A stretch of DNA of 64,000 nt from Algibacter sp045066735 (lineage in GTDB: Bacteria; Bacteroidota; Bacteroidia; Flavobacteriales; Flavobacteriaceae). Where the stretch lies: contig NZ_JBISHH010000026.1 of the NCBI RefSeq assembly GCF_045066735.1, positions 310,001 through 374,000 on the forward strand, in the 5' to 3' direction. The notes beneath the pieces are model-generated. The model had not been told where the DNA came from. It ran no database searches and saw only the letters and a list, made by a program, of their open reading frames with translations. A program made the translations under genes and the position numbers. This document shows, in pieces, positions 8,169 through 18,413 of the stretch. How positions within the stretch are numbered: the stretch's first letter is position 1; each line of letters opens with the position of its first letter.

Positions 8169-9458
8169 ATGAAGGCACTAAAAGTACTTATAATAAGTTA
8201 TTACTGGCCACCTGCAGGAGGTCCAGGCGTGCAGCGTTGGTTAAAATTCGTAAAATATTTACCCGACTTTAATGTTGAACCTATTGTTTATATTCCCGAA
8301 AACCCTAACTATCCTTTAATTGATGCGAGTTTAATCTCAGAAGTTTCAAAAGATGTTACCATTATAAAACAGCCTATAAGTGAACCTTATAAGGTGGCTA
8401 GTTTGTTTTCAAAAAAATCATCAAGCACTATTAGTAAAGGCATTATTCCCGAACAGAAAACGCAAAGTTTTATTGAAAAAGCCATGCTTTATATTCGTGG
8501 AAATTTTTTTATTCCAGATGCGCGTAAAAGTTGGGTAAAACCATCGGTAGCTTATCTTTCAAATTATATAGAACAGGAAAATATTTCAACTATTATAACC
8601 ACCGGGCCTCCGCATAGTTTGCATCTTATTGGTTTAAAGCTTAAAGAAAAATTAGGTGTAAAATGGATTGCAGATTTTAGAGACCCTTGGACTACTATTG
8701 GTTACCATAAGCAGTTAAAATTAACTGAAAAATCTAAACAAAAGCACAAAGCTTTAGAAAAGCAGGTTTTAAATACTGCCGACGATATTGTTGTTACTAG
8801 TTCTGTAACAAAAATAGAATTTGAAGCTATTACCAAAAAGCCAATTGAGGTTATTACAAATGGCTACGATTATGAATTGGTAGAAGCTAAACCACTAGAT
8901 ATTAAATTTACAATAGCTCATATTGGTTCGTTATTATCAAAAAGAAATCCTGAAATTCTGTGGCAAGTACTCTCGGAACTCGTTCAGGAAAATAAAGATT
9001 TCTCGGAAGATTTACAGTTAAATTTTGTGGGAGCCGTAAGTGAGACCGTTTTAAAATCAATAGAGCAAGTAGGGTTAATCAAGCATGTTAATAACGTAGG
9101 ATACGTATCGCATAAAGAATCTATTATTTATCAAAAAAGCTCGCAGGTTTTATTGTTAGTCGAGATAGATTCTAAAGAAACTCGATGTATTATTCCTGGA
9201 AAGTTGTTTGAATATATGGTGTCTAACCGTCCTATTTTGGCTTTAGGTCCTAAAGATTCCGATGTGGAAAATATTATAAAAGAAACCAATACCGGAAACT
9301 ACTTTAACTACACAGATTATAAATCGTTAAAATCGACTATCTTGGCGCATTATAAGAGCTATCAAAATAAAAATTTAGAAGTACATGTTATTGGTTTGCA
9401 AAAATATAGTAGAAAAAACTTGACTTCTAAATTAGCTTCGGTTATAAAAAAGCCCTAA
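8169..9458 (+). CDS. Glycosyltransferase, GT4-like (GT-B fold)
   Basis: A 429-residue cytoplasmic glycosyltransferase. The N-terminus YYWPPAGGPGVQRWLKF (about 9-25) is the acceptor-domain glycine-rich loop of family 4-like enzymes. IADFRDPW (about 163-170) is the signature of the Bacteroidota subgroup, and the donor half carries IHxGSLLSKRNPE-like and GKLFEYMVSNRPILALG (about 345-361) segments with the nucleotide-sugar-binding glutamate. The product is likely a sugar transfer to a lipid-linked glycan exported by the following flippase. Donor and acceptor sugars cannot be told from sequence. Confidence 0.82.
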   Translation: MKALKVLIISYYWPPAGGPGVQRWLKFVKYLPDFNVEPIVYIPENPNYPLIDASLISEVSKDVTIIKQPISEPYKVASLFSKKSSSTISKGIIPEQKTQSFIEKAMLYIRGNFFIPDARKSWVKPSVAYLSNYIEQENISTIITTGPPHSLHLIGLKLKEKLGVKWIADFRDPWTTIGYHKQLKLTEKSKQKHKALEKQVLNTADDIVVTSSVTKIEFEAITKKPIEVITNGYDYELVEAKPLDIKFTIAHIGSLLSKRNPEILWQVLSELVQENKDFSEDLQLNFVGAVSETVLKSIEQVGLIKHVNNVGYVSHKESIIYQKSSQVLLLVEIDSKETRCIIPGKLFEYMVSNRPILALGPKDSDVENIIKETNTGNYFNYTDYKSLKSTILAHYKSYQNKNLEVHVIGLQKYSRKNLTSKLASVIKKP

Positions 9459-9517
9459 TAATCTATCATTTTGCGCGTTTACTTCGTAGTACTAATAATG
9501 AAATTGAATCAAAAATA

Positions 9518-10972
9518 ATGGGCATAGTTGCTTCTCAATCTTTTAAAAATATAATCTCTACGTATTTGGGGTTTTTAATTGGGGCAATAAATACGCTATT
9601 TCTTTACACTAAATTTTTAAGTGATGATTACTACGGTATGGTAGGCTATATGCTTTCTTTAGCTTATGTTATTATGCCGTTAATGGCTTTTGGAGCGCAT
9701 AATACTTTAGTTAAATTTTATACAACATTCAAAACACGCGAATCACTAAATGGCTTTTTAACACTTATGTTATTAATGCCAATTGTCGTTATTATTCCTA
9801 TTGTTTTACTTACGTATTTTGGTTATGGTTTTATAGGCGATTTATTATCAAATAAAAATCCTATAATTAAACAATACTTATGGCATACAGTGGTTATAGC
9901 GATTTCTTTGGCGTATTTCGAGCTGTTTTTTTCTTGGGCAAAAGTGCAAATGCAAACGGTTTTTGGTAACTTCATGAAAGAAGTTTTTCACCGTGTTGGT
10001 ACTATGCTGTTGTTATTTGCTTTTCATTTTAATTACATAGATTTAGAAGCATTTATGGCGGGTTTGGCTGCTGTCTACTTTGTGAGAATGTTGATTATGA
10101 AAGTGTATGCTTTTACCTTAAAGTTTCCAAAGTTTACTTTTAAAAAGATTAATGATTTAAGTAGAATTTTAAAATACTCAGGACTCATAATTATTGCCGG
10201 AGCTATAGCCACGTCGCTTTTAGATGTGGATAAAGTAATGCTTGGGCATTACATACCAATTAAAGAAATTGCATATTACAATGTGGCTATATTTATCACG
10301 GCGGTTATTGCGGTGCCGCAACGTGCTATGCATCAATTACTCATGCCTATGACGGCTAAGTTTTTAAACGAACATGATTATGATGCTTTGGAAGATTTAT
10401 ATAAGAAGAGCTCATTGAACTTGTTTATTGTTGGTGGTTTTATTTTTTTATTGATTGTTTTAAATATTAATCAGCTTTATTTAATCATTCCCGAAGAGTT
10501 TAATGTTGGTCTTTACGTGGTATTTATGATTAGTGTTGTTAAATTATACGATTCACTTTTAGGAAGTAACAATGCTATTCTTTTTAATAGTGATTATTAC
10601 CGAATGGTACTTGTTTTAGGTGTTGTTCTAGTTATTGTTATGGTAGCTTTTAATATTTTATTTATTCCTATTCTTGGTATCAATGGTGCCGGTTTAGCTA
10701 CGTTTTTAGCTGTATTTTTATACAATTCTATTAAGTTATATTTTGTTCATACAAAATTTAAAATCTCACCATTTTCGCCAAAAACCTTGCAGATAGGTTT
10801 GTTTATTGCAGGTTTTGCTGTTCTTTTTTACTTTTGGGACTTTCCATTTCACCCTATTTTAAACATTGCATTAAAGTCTATTATAATAGCGGCCCTCTAT
10901 GGTTTTATTGTTTTCAAATTTAAATTTTCAGATGATATTTCTAAGTTACTTCAGAAGTATTTGAAGCTTTAA
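9518..10972 (+). CDS. Polysaccharide/O-antigen flippase-like MATE superfamily transporter
   Basis: A 484-residue membrane protein with about 14 hydrophobic segments, beginning QSFKNIISTYLGFLIGAINT, which is the usual start of Wzx-type flippases (PST family, MOP/MATE superfamily). It would move lipid-linked oligosaccharide across the inner membrane. It follows the glycosyltransferase gene in the same direction. No polymerase or ligase gene is nearby, so the glycan may be completed by enzymes encoded elsewhere. Confidence 0.8.
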   Translation: MGIVASQSFKNIISTYLGFLIGAINTLFLYTKFLSDDYYGMVGYMLSLAYVIMPLMAFGAHNTLVKFYTTFKTRESLNGFLTLMLLMPIVVIIPIVLLTYFGYGFIGDLLSNKNPIIKQYLWHTVVIAISLAYFELFFSWAKVQMQTVFGNFMKEVFHRVGTMLLLFAFHFNYIDLEAFMAGLAAVYFVRMLIMKVYAFTLKFPKFTFKKINDLSRILKYSGLIIIAGAIATSLLDVDKVMLGHYIPIKEIAYYNVAIFITAVIAVPQRAMHQLLMPMTAKFLNEHDYDALEDLYKKSSLNLFIVGGFIFLLIVLNINQLYLIIPEEFNVGLYVVFMISVVKLYDSLLGSNNAILFNSDYYRMVLVLGVVLVIVMVAFNILFIPILGINGAGLATFLAVFLYNSIKLYFVHTKFKISPFSPKTLQIGLFIAGFAVLFYFWDFPFHPILNIALKSIIIAALYGFIVFKFKFSDDISKLLQKYLKL

Positions 10973-11083
10973 TTCAAACTTGATTTTGAGGTTTTATTTG
11001 TCTAAATTCGTTGAATAAGATGGTTTAGACTGTCTACCTTATTTTTTTTAGAGTTTTCCAAAATAGCACAAAACATACATCAC

Positions 11084-12286
11084 TTGAAAATACTTCATAC
11101 AGCCGATTGGCATTTAGGACATAGATTACACGAGCAATCTCAAGTAGCCGAACAAACTTTATTTTTGAGTTGGATTGAAACGTATATCAGTACCGAAAAA
11201 ATAGACGTCCTCTTAATTTCAGGCGATGTATTTGATACGGGTTCGCCTTCCAATCAAAGTTTAGAAATGTACTATAGTTTTTTGGTCAAGTTGAAAGGCA
11301 CAAGTTGCAAATCCATTATTATTACCGGAGGAAATCACGATTCTGCAGGAACTTTAAATGCACCAAAACACATTCTGGATGCTTTATCTATTAAAGTGGT
11401 TGGTAAAGCAACTGAAGAGATAGAAGATGAAGTTTTTGAAATTGATATCGAAGGTGAAAAAGTAGTTGTTGCTGCAGTTCCATACTTGCGTGATGGTGAT
11501 ATTAGACGAGCCGTTGCAGGAGAATCTTTCGACGAACTTATTGATAAATATAAAACAGCATTAATTAATCATTATCAAGCAGCTGCCGTGCAATGTAAGC
11601 TAGTAAATACCACCGATGCTCCCGTCATCGCTATGGGGCATTTGTTTGCAACAGGAGGCTCTGTTTCAGATAGTGAGCAAAATATTTATGTAGGAACATT
11701 GGGCCATATTGGTGCCGAAGATTTCCCTGAGTACTTCGATTATATTGCTTTAGGACATTTGCATCGACCTCAAATAATTGGAGAAAATGATAAAGTACGC
11801 TATTCAGGTTCACCAAATATTTTGAGTTTCAGTGAAATAACTTATGATAAAAACATTATTGTTTTAACCGTTGAAGATAATAAAATAAGCACCATCGACG
11901 ATGTTGTTGTTCCGCGTTTTAGAGAGTTTTATAAGTTGGCAGGCACCATGGCAGAGTGTATAGATGCATTTCCAGAGATAGTTTCTAATACATTTCAATT
12001 AACACCATGGGTAGAAATTGTGCTTAATGAGACACATACCATAAATACTGATGATTTAAAAAAAGCAGCAGAAAAGTATCCGTTTGAAATATTAAAAATG
12101 GCTTTGAAAACGCAGCGTAGGCAAAAAGGTATTGAGGAGTTATTAGAAGAAACAAAATCGATAAAAGAGTTATTACCAGCTGAAGTTTTTAAATTGAAAT
12201 GTAAAGAAATTGGTTTTGATTTAGAGAGCCGGCCAGAGGTGGAAGATGCTTTTAATGAAATTTTACAATCTGTTAAAAATCAGTAA
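11084..12286 (+). CDS. sbcD: Exonuclease subunit SbcD (Mre11-type)
   Basis: A 400-residue metallophosphoesterase nuclease. The motifs are in order: DWHLGHRL (8-15), SGDVFD (about 46-51), GGNHDS (about 82-87), GHLFA (about 185-189) and ALGHLHRPQ (about 225-233). These are the five phosphoesterase metal-ligand blocks of Mre11/SbcD. With SbcC it processes hairpins and protein-blocked double-strand ends. The start at 11084 gives the conserved MKILHTADWHLG opening. The sbcC gene begins 13 nt downstream. Confidence 0.95.
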   Translation: MKILHTADWHLGHRLHEQSQVAEQTLFLSWIETYISTEKIDVLLISGDVFDTGSPSNQSLEMYYSFLVKLKGTSCKSIIITGGNHDSAGTLNAPKHILDALSIKVVGKATEEIEDEVFEIDIEGEKVVVAAVPYLRDGDIRRAVAGESFDELIDKYKTALINHYQAAAVQCKLVNTTDAPVIAMGHLFATGGSVSDSEQNIYVGTLGHIGAEDFPEYFDYIALGHLHRPQIIGENDKVRYSGSPNILSFSEITYDKNIIVLTVEDNKISTIDDVVVPRFREFYKLAGTMAECIDAFPEIVSNTFQLTPWVEIVLNETHTINTDDLKKAAEKYPFEILKMALKTQRRQKGIEELLEETKSIKELLPAEVFKLKCKEIGFDLESRPEVEDAFNEILQSVKNQ

Positions 12287-12298
12287 GCGTAGAGGACT

Positions 12299-15200
12299 AT
12301 GAAAATTTTAAAAATAGAATTACAAAATATAAATTCTTTACGCTCCGATACTTCTATTGTTATAGATTTTGAAAGTGAACATTTTAAAGATGTGGGGTTG
12401 TACGCTATTACAGGTTCTACAGGAGCTGGTAAAACTACTATTTTAGATGCTATTACTATTGCGTTATATCATAATGTACCAAGATTTAATGGTTCTAAGG
12501 GCACTTTGATAGATGTGGTTAGCCATGGTGCCGATGATGCTTTTAGTAGAGTCACTTTTGAAAATGATAATGTAATTTACGATGCCTTTTGGGGTATGAA
12601 GGTTGCCGATAAATCTGGTAAAAAGTATAAAAACCCAAAGGAAGAAGTTAGTTTAAAGAACTTAACAACAGGCGCTATTTTGGCGAGTCAGAAACGGAGT
12701 TTAATATCAGAAGTGGTTCGAGTGACTCAATTAGATTACAATCAGTTTTTACGTTCTGTAATGCTTGCCCAAGGCGAATTCGCTTCATTTTTAACAGCTA
12801 AAGGCCCGGAGAAAGGAAAGCTGCTAGAACAAATTACCGGCGAAGAAATTTATAAAAAGATAGGGCAGAGCATTCAAGAACGAAAAGCTAAAGAAGAAAA
12901 TGCGCTTAAAGATATTCAGTCTAGAATTAATTCTGATGATGTTTTATCAGAAGAAGCTAAGGTTGAGTTAACTCAAACAGATAAAGCACTCGATACCGAA
13001 ATTTTAAAGATTGAAAAGGAGATAAAAACCACTCAAAGTATTGTAGAATGGTATAAGAAATTCCAGAAAATACTTGATGAATCGGAAAAGTTAGAAATAG
13101 AATCTAAGGAGCTTGATCTATTCATCGAAAAACATAAAGAAGAGCTAGAACAGTTAGATTTAAATGAAAAAGCAGCACCTTTTAAGGAGCTACTTGGTAA
13201 TTTAAAGAGAACAGAGCAAGATTTTGTTGATAAATCTAAACAATTAGAACGTTTAGAGTCTGAGCTTAAAACCTTAAAACCAGAGATTGAAAAATTAAGT
13301 TTACAAACTCAAAAAGAAACGGATTTGTTAAATGTAGCAGACAAAACGTTCGCGGATTGGTTACCTAAATTTGATGCTATAAATAGCTTAGATGGTAAAC
13401 TTAAAAATGAAGCTGAAAAAAAGCAAAAATCAATTTTAGAATTAGAAGCGTTAGCCAACCAAATTAAGCTTTTAAGAGAAGAGCAAACCAAATTGAATAA
13501 AGATTTAGCGGATACTGAAGCTAAAATAAAAATAGATCAAAGCTTTATTTCTGAGCATAAATTATTGAAGGATGTTGATTTACAAATATCCAATTGGGCA
13601 AGTGAATTAACTGCTTTAAAAGCTAAAAAAGAAAGTTTAAAAGAAGTTCAAGATTTTGTTTCTGTAAAAAAAGAAGAGGTAGAAAAAACAGAAGCGCGCT
13701 TAAAAGATGGTAACAAATTACTAAAAGTTGAAACTGACGAAATTGAAAAAACAGAAAAATTATTAGCTGAAATTACTTTAAAATTATCTAAAAATAATTT
13801 AACCGATTTACTAGCTACTAAAACGAAATTAGCTACTAAAGAAACAAACTGGAAACAGTTCAAAACGCTTTCTGAGCAAATACTTAAAATTGAAAAAGAA
13901 CAAACTGATTTATTAACGAAACAAAAAGCGCTTACAAAGGCATTAGAGGTTAGTAAAAAGGAAATACAAGCGGTTAAGCAGCAAATTGAAGTTAAAGAAA
14001 AGTCGGTTGCAGATGCGGATAAAATTTTAAATTTAGAGAAAAGTATTTCTAAATATGAAGCTGATCGTCAGAGTTTAACTGAAGGAATACCTTGTGGATT
14101 GTGTGGTTCATTAGAGCATCCGTTTACCGAAAATTTGGTTTCGGTAGGTGTTTCAAAATCGGAATTAGAACTTAATAAACGCAAAGAAAAGCTCCAAGCG
14201 TTAATTGTTTCAAAAAACGAATTAGAGAAAAAAGAAGTTGTAGCGAACACAACCATCGATGGTTTAACGCAACGTAACGGTCTAATTAATGATGAAGTAA
14301 AAGCATTAAAATTAAAGACGAAACAATTAAATATAGATTGCGAGTTATCGAATACAGCTCAAATTGAAATTGAGGTTAAACAAATAACGCAGGATATTTT
14401 ATTATTAGATGAAAAGTTGAAAGTAGCTCAACAATTACAAAAGGATAGTAATAAATTAAACGATACTTTTAAAATACAAAGTGAGAGGTTTAATAAGATT
14501 AAAAATGGTGTAGCTACGCTTGTTGAAAAGAATAAAAATAGCAATAAGGATATTGCAGAAAAGCAAAAACTAATTGTTGATTTAAAAGAAATCTGTAATA
14601 ATTTAGAGACCGCGTTAGAAGCAAAATTATCTAAATTTAATTACCAATTACCTTCAACAGAAAAGAGTAATGAGTTTATTGAAAACCTTAAAACGTCAAT
14701 TACTGGTTTTAATAAAAAGGAGAAGAATTTAGACTTATTAAAATCGAGTGTATCGGTTGTAAACACTAAGTTAGAAAACAACAAAGAGAAGTTAGAAATA
14801 CAACTTAAGGCAGAAGAAACTTGTTCTAAAACGATTACAGTATCTACTGTTAAAATAGAACAATTAAAAAAACAGCGTGAAGCTATTTTACCTATTGCTA
14901 TTTCTGTAGAACAGAAGCGAGAACTTTTACAAACAGAACGAATGGCTTTGTCTAAAAAGGTAGAGTTCAGTAAACAGAAACACCAGGAGTTTTTAGATTT
15001 ACAAAACAAAAAAGAAGCTTTAAAAATAGAAACGAATAAGGAAGTATTAGTTTTAAAAGAAAAGCTAGACACGTTAAATTCTATTTTTAATACTCAATTA
15101 AAAGTTAGCGATTTTGATACAAGAGAATTGGTACAGAAAGCAATACTTCTAGATGCCGATTTGGTGAGGTTCACTAAACACAAAGAAGCGATAAAAGAAA

Positions 15201-15952
15201 AGCAACTTCGTTTAAAAGCTTACAGAGAATCTAACGAAAAAGCTAAAGTAGATTTAGAAAAATCTAAAACATTTGAAATTACTGAGGCCGAGAGTAAATT
15301 GGCTTTAGAACACTTAAATAAAGCTAATAAAACGTTGCTATCGGCAAAAGGTGAGATTATACAAGCCTTTAAAAAGGATAAGGAAATTAGAGATAGAAAT
15401 AAAGAAATCTATAAAAAAATAGATGCTCAAGAAACGGTTTGCAATGTTTGGAGAGAGCTATTTAAAATTATAGGAAATTCTAAAGATGCCTTTAACGTAT
15501 ATGTGCAACGCCTAACTTTAAAGCATTTATTAGACCTTGCCAATGTCCATTTGTATAAATTGAATAAACGTTATTCTTTAAAAATGGAAGAGGCTTACAA
15601 ACCTAAAGAGGAACTTAATTTTAATTTAATAGACCATTACCAAACAGATCAGGCCAGATTGGTAGACACATCTAGTGGTGGTGAGAAGTTTATTATTAGT
15701 TTGGCTTTAGCTTTAGGATTGTCTGATTTGGCTAGTAAAAATGTAAAAATCGATTCGTTGTTTATTGATGAAGGTTTCGGAACCTTGGATAAAAATACTT
15801 TGGAAACGGTTATTTCTACTTTAGAAACTTTGCAATCGCAAGGTAAAATGATTGGTATAATATCTCACGTTGAAAATTTAAAAGAGCGTATTTCTACCCA
15901 AATTCAAATTACTAAAAAGAATAATGGAGTGAGTGTGGTGGATATAATGTAA
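12299..15952 (+). CDS. sbcC: Exonuclease ATPase subunit SbcC (Rad50-type)
   Basis: A 1217-residue ABC/SMC-like ATPase. Walker A is GSTGAGKTTILDAI (about 39-52), followed by the Q-loop region DYNQFLRSVMLAQGEF. Two long coiled coils surround a zinc hook CGLCGS (about 600). The C-terminal half holds the signature DTSSGGEKF, Walker B SLFIDEGFGTLD and the switch histidine in IGIISHVENL. It dimerises through the hook and works with SbcD. The arms are long for the family but uninterrupted. No independent promoter is needed given the 13-nt gap. Confidence 0.95.
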   Translation: MKILKIELQNINSLRSDTSIVIDFESEHFKDVGLYAITGSTGAGKTTILDAITIALYHNVPRFNGSKGTLIDVVSHGADDAFSRVTFENDNVIYDAFWGMKVADKSGKKYKNPKEEVSLKNLTTGAILASQKRSLISEVVRVTQLDYNQFLRSVMLAQGEFASFLTAKGPEKGKLLEQITGEEIYKKIGQSIQERKAKEENALKDIQSRINSDDVLSEEAKVELTQTDKALDTEILKIEKEIKTTQSIVEWYKKFQKILDESEKLEIESKELDLFIEKHKEELEQLDLNEKAAPFKELLGNLKRTEQDFVDKSKQLERLESELKTLKPEIEKLSLQTQKETDLLNVADKTFADWLPKFDAINSLDGKLKNEAEKKQKSILELEALANQIKLLREEQTKLNKDLADTEAKIKIDQSFISEHKLLKDVDLQISNWASELTALKAKKESLKEVQDFVSVKKEEVEKTEARLKDGNKLLKVETDEIEKTEKLLAEITLKLSKNNLTDLLATKTKLATKETNWKQFKTLSEQILKIEKEQTDLLTKQKALTKALEVSKKEIQAVKQQIEVKEKSVADADKILNLEKSISKYEADRQSLTEGIPCGLCGSLEHPFTENLVSVGVSKSELELNKRKEKLQALIVSKNELEKKEVVANTTIDGLTQRNGLINDEVKALKLKTKQLNIDCELSNTAQIEIEVKQITQDILLLDEKLKVAQQLQKDSNKLNDTFKIQSERFNKIKNGVATLVEKNKNSNKDIAEKQKLIVDLKEICNNLETALEAKLSKFNYQLPSTEKSNEFIENLKTSITGFNKKEKNLDLLKSSVSVVNTKLENNKEKLEIQLKAEETCSKTITVSTVKIEQLKKQREAILPIAISVEQKRELLQTERMALSKKVEFSKQKHQEFLDLQNKKEALKIETNKEVLVLKEKLDTLNSIFNTQLKVSDFDTRELVQKAILLDADLVRFTKHKEAIKEKQLRLKAYRESNEKAKVDLEKSKTFEITEAESKLALEHLNKANKTLLSAKGEIIQAFKKDKEIRDRNKEIYKKIDAQETVCNVWRELFKIIGNSKDAFNVYVQRLTLKHLLDLANVHLYKLNKRYSLKMEEAYKPKEELNFNLIDHYQTDQARLVDTSSGGEKFIISLALALGLSDLASKNVKIDSLFIDEGFGTLDKNTLETVISTLETLQSQGKMIGIISHVENLKERISTQIQITKKNNGVSVVDIM

Positions 15953-15979
15953 TCTTTCTAAAATATGTCACCACAGCCG

Positions 15980-16134
15980 TATCCCGCGTTAGGGATTGCA
16001 ACGGCATCCTTTTTTTAAGAATTAAGAAAATAGTATTGGTTTTGCTTTTGTTTTAATTAGAAGTCTAAATTTATTTAAAGTAGCCCGAGCTAAAAAAAGA
16101 TATAGTGTAAAGCCCGACCCTTGTGGTAACGCCC
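15980..16134 (+). repeat. Dispersed flavobacterial repeat, copy 1 (plus orientation)
   Basis: The unit begins with TTAGGGATTGCAACGGCATCC and a T run, has about 75 nt of AT-rich spacer, and ends with AAAAAGATATAGTGTAAAGC, then CCGACC, then GTGGTAACGCCC. The same two blocks in the same order and spacing occur on the minus strand at 21279-21450. No open reading frame covers it. It fills the gap between sbcC and the convergent low-complexity gene. Confidence 0.8.
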
Positions 16135-16149
16135 AAACTATTAAAAATG

Positions 16150-16196
16150 AAAAACCCCGTGATGTTGCTTTGAGGCAAACTGTTCACAGGGATTTT
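16150..16196 (-). terminator. Terminator of the low-complexity secreted protein gene
   Basis: On the minus strand AATCCCTGTGA pairs with TCACGGGGTTTT (one G-T wobble) around a loop of about 20 nt and ends in a T run. It lies 22 nt past the stop codon at 16218. Confidence 0.65.
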
Positions 16197-16217
16197 CGTA
16201 CTAACCAACCAAAATTT

Positions 16218-17363
16218 TTATGATCGTCTACGCGTAGTGGTTGTCGATCTTGTATTGTTGCTAGATTTACGACTACTTTGTGTGGCTTTACTATTGCTTG
16301 TTCTTGGTGCTTTAGTAACGGTAGCTACACGTTTAGTGCTTCTAGTATTATTGCTGTTTCTAGTATATGTACGAGCCTTAGTTGTATTTGGATTTTTAGA
16401 TGTCGTATTTATTTTCGTACGAGTTGTATTTCTAGTATTTGTGCTCTTTGCATTAGGTCTAGTGGATCTAGTAGTTGTTGTTTTAGTAACCGTTCTGTTT
16501 GGTGTTGTTCTTGCCACACGACTATTATCACGTTGTGTATAATTACGGTTTGTGCTTTTTGTATTAGAACTTCTATTTGGTGATGTTGTAGTGTAACGAC
16601 GGTTATTATTAGTTGTTACATTACGTCTGGTTTGTGCGTTACGGTTAATTTTTGTAACGTTTCTAGAACTTCTATTTACTGTAGCGTAATTACGGTTTCT
16701 GGCAACAGTGTTTCCGCGACGGCTATATATAGCTGATGATGGACGGTGGTTATTGTAAAACGGACGGTTGTACACATAACGCACTGGAGCATAATGTTGA
16801 CGGTAAGGACGATTAAATACTACACGGAAATTAACTGATGGCGTGCGGTAATAATTGTGCCATGGGTGGTAAATGTAACCACGGTTATACACGTTGATAA
16901 ACCCAGTATAATGAGAATATCTGTTATAGCGATCGTAGTGTACATATAGTCCACCAACTCTAGATATGTAACCATTGTTGTTGTAGTTTATGTTTACGTT
17001 TCCGGCTTGAGAAATTCTACCGTAATAATCGTAATAAATAGGTGTGTTTTCTATTTGAATAATTGCACCATACTCATCGTACTGCACATATGCATTATAA
17101 TCGTACCCAGAGTTAAAACTTAAATCTAGATTTCTAGAATGTAATGATACATTTACGTTTGATGTTTGACGTTGTAAATTGAAGTCGAATTGACCATCAG
17201 CAAATACCGAAAATTCTATTCCGTTTTCAACAAATATGAAAGAGCTGCCATAACCTCTGTTAATATTTGATGCTTCGTTTGTTTGGTTGGCGGTTGTTGT
17301 GTCTGCACTAGCGGTGAATCCTGCAAGGACCAATCCGGCTAATAAGAATATATACTTTTTCAT
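16218..17363 (-). CDS. Secreted Thr/Asn/Arg-rich low-complexity protein
   Basis: A 381-residue protein with a clear signal peptide (MKKYIFLLAGLVLAGFTASA). The mature N-terminal half (about 35-180) is tyrosine- and asparagine-rich with repeated strand-like units (YDYNAYVQYDEYGA, YYDYYGRIS, YVHYDRYNRYS). The C-terminal half (about 205-381) is almost entirely Thr, Asn, Arg, Ser and Lys. The tail is strongly basic and predicted disordered, suggesting binding to anionic surface polymer or nucleic acid. Related proteins occur in many Flavobacteriaceae without known function. Long antisense frames across the tail are composition artefacts. Confidence 0.7.
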   Translation of the reverse strand: MKKYIFLLAGLVLAGFTASADTTTANQTNEASNINRGYGSSFIFVENGIEFSVFADGQFDFNLQRQTSNVNVSLHSRNLDLSFNSGYDYNAYVQYDEYGAIIQIENTPIYYDYYGRISQAGNVNINYNNNGYISRVGGLYVHYDRYNRYSHYTGFINVYNRGYIYHPWHNYYRTPSVNFRVVFNRPYRQHYAPVRYVYNRPFYNNHRPSSAIYSRRGNTVARNRNYATVNRSSRNVTKINRNAQTRRNVTTNNNRRYTTTSPNRSSNTKSTNRNYTQRDNSRVARTTPNRTVTKTTTTRSTRPNAKSTNTRNTTRTKINTTSKNPNTTKARTYTRNSNNTRSTKRVATVTKAPRTSNSKATQSSRKSSNNTRSTTTTRRRS

Positions 17364-17656
17364 ATCTGTATGTTTTAATGTTATACAGTTAGGTAATTAC
17401 AAACAGCGTGCCAAAAAACGGAAGTGAGTGTTAGTGCTTTGATAATTAGGTTGTTATTTTTATTTTTTAAGATAAAATAGGGTGTCGAATTTAAATATTA
17501 GGTTGTGTAAATTTAAATTTAATTGAAAATTCGAGTAAAATGGAGTTGAAAATAGAAGAAGATTAAAGCTCTAAATTTAAAATTAGAACATATAATAGCA
17601 ACATACAAATCTATAATGTGTAGGGTAGAGGAAATCTATTATTTAGGTATTAGGTT

Positions 17657-18313
17657 CTAGAAATGCGTCGTAATTTTATCGAAGGTAATAGTTTTAAAAT
17701 CTTCAATTTTTAGGTTAGCATTGGTATAATCCTGGTTTTTTGAATGTACACTATCAAAACCTACGCAAAATATATGCGCATCGTTTGCAGCTTTAATACC
17801 GTTGGTAGAGTCTTCAATAACCATACATTCCGATGCTTTAAAGCCTGATGATTCGGCTGCTTTTACAAAAATTTCTGGGTGTGGTTTAGATGCTTTTAAA
17901 TCGGCACCACTTAATTTGGCCTTAAAATATTGGTTTAAATCGAAACGTTTAAAAATTCGTTCAATACTTGGCATAGATGCCGATGATGCTAAAACCAGAG
18001 TAAGCCCATTAGCATGATAGTTTTTAATTAAATCTAAAACGCCATCTATTAAATCGAAATCTTTATCGTTTTCAAAAATGTATTCGTAATGTTTTCTTTT
18101 TATCGCTACGAGAGCTTCTGGGGTTTCATCTAAATTAAAATGATCTTTAACTTGTTTGCACACGTTAAGTGTAGACTGCCCAGTGTAAGATTCGTATAGT
18201 TCATTAGAAACATTTGCACCAACATCACTAAACATTTTGTGATACGCAGCGTGGTGCAGTGGTTCGCTATCTATTATTACACCATCCATATCGAAAATTA
18301 CAGCTTTTAACAT
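17657..18313 (-). CDS. HAD-superfamily hydrolase, beta-phosphoglucomutase-like
   Basis: A 218-residue phosphatase or mutase. HAD motif I is FDMDGVIIDSEPLHH (7-21) with the nucleophile and acid Asp pair; motif II is LASSAS (about 107-112); the motif III lysine lies in KASKPHPEIF (about 141-150); and motif IV is VIEDSTNGIKAA. The small alpha-helical cap after motif I places it in the beta-phosphoglucomutase/phosphatase subgroup. Substrates in this group (sugar phosphates) cannot be assigned from sequence. Confidence 0.88.
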   Translation of the reverse strand: MLKAVIFDMDGVIIDSEPLHHAAYHKMFSDVGANVSNELYESYTGQSTLNVCKQVKDHFNLDETPEALVAIKRKHYEYIFENDKDFDLIDGVLDLIKNYHANGLTLVLASSASMPSIERIFKRFDLNQYFKAKLSGADLKASKPHPEIFVKAAESSGFKASECMVIEDSTNGIKAANDAHIFCVGFDSVHSKNQDYTNANLKIEDFKTITFDKITTHF

Positions 18314-18413
18314 CTCAACTAGTTTATTTAGGAGCTAAGATAAAAGAAATCGTTTCAATATCTAAAACGAGGTTCAAATTATTAAATTTGTAGTATAAAC
18401 TCCGTTAATTATT

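Noticed and set aside
12299..15952. SbcC as part of a defence system
   Set aside because: It is paired with SbcD in the standard housekeeping arrangement outside the island.
16237..16583. Long plus-strand frames rich in Val, Leu and Ser across the 381-aa gene
   Set aside because: They are the antisense of a Thr/Asn/Arg-rich tail; composition alone produces them.
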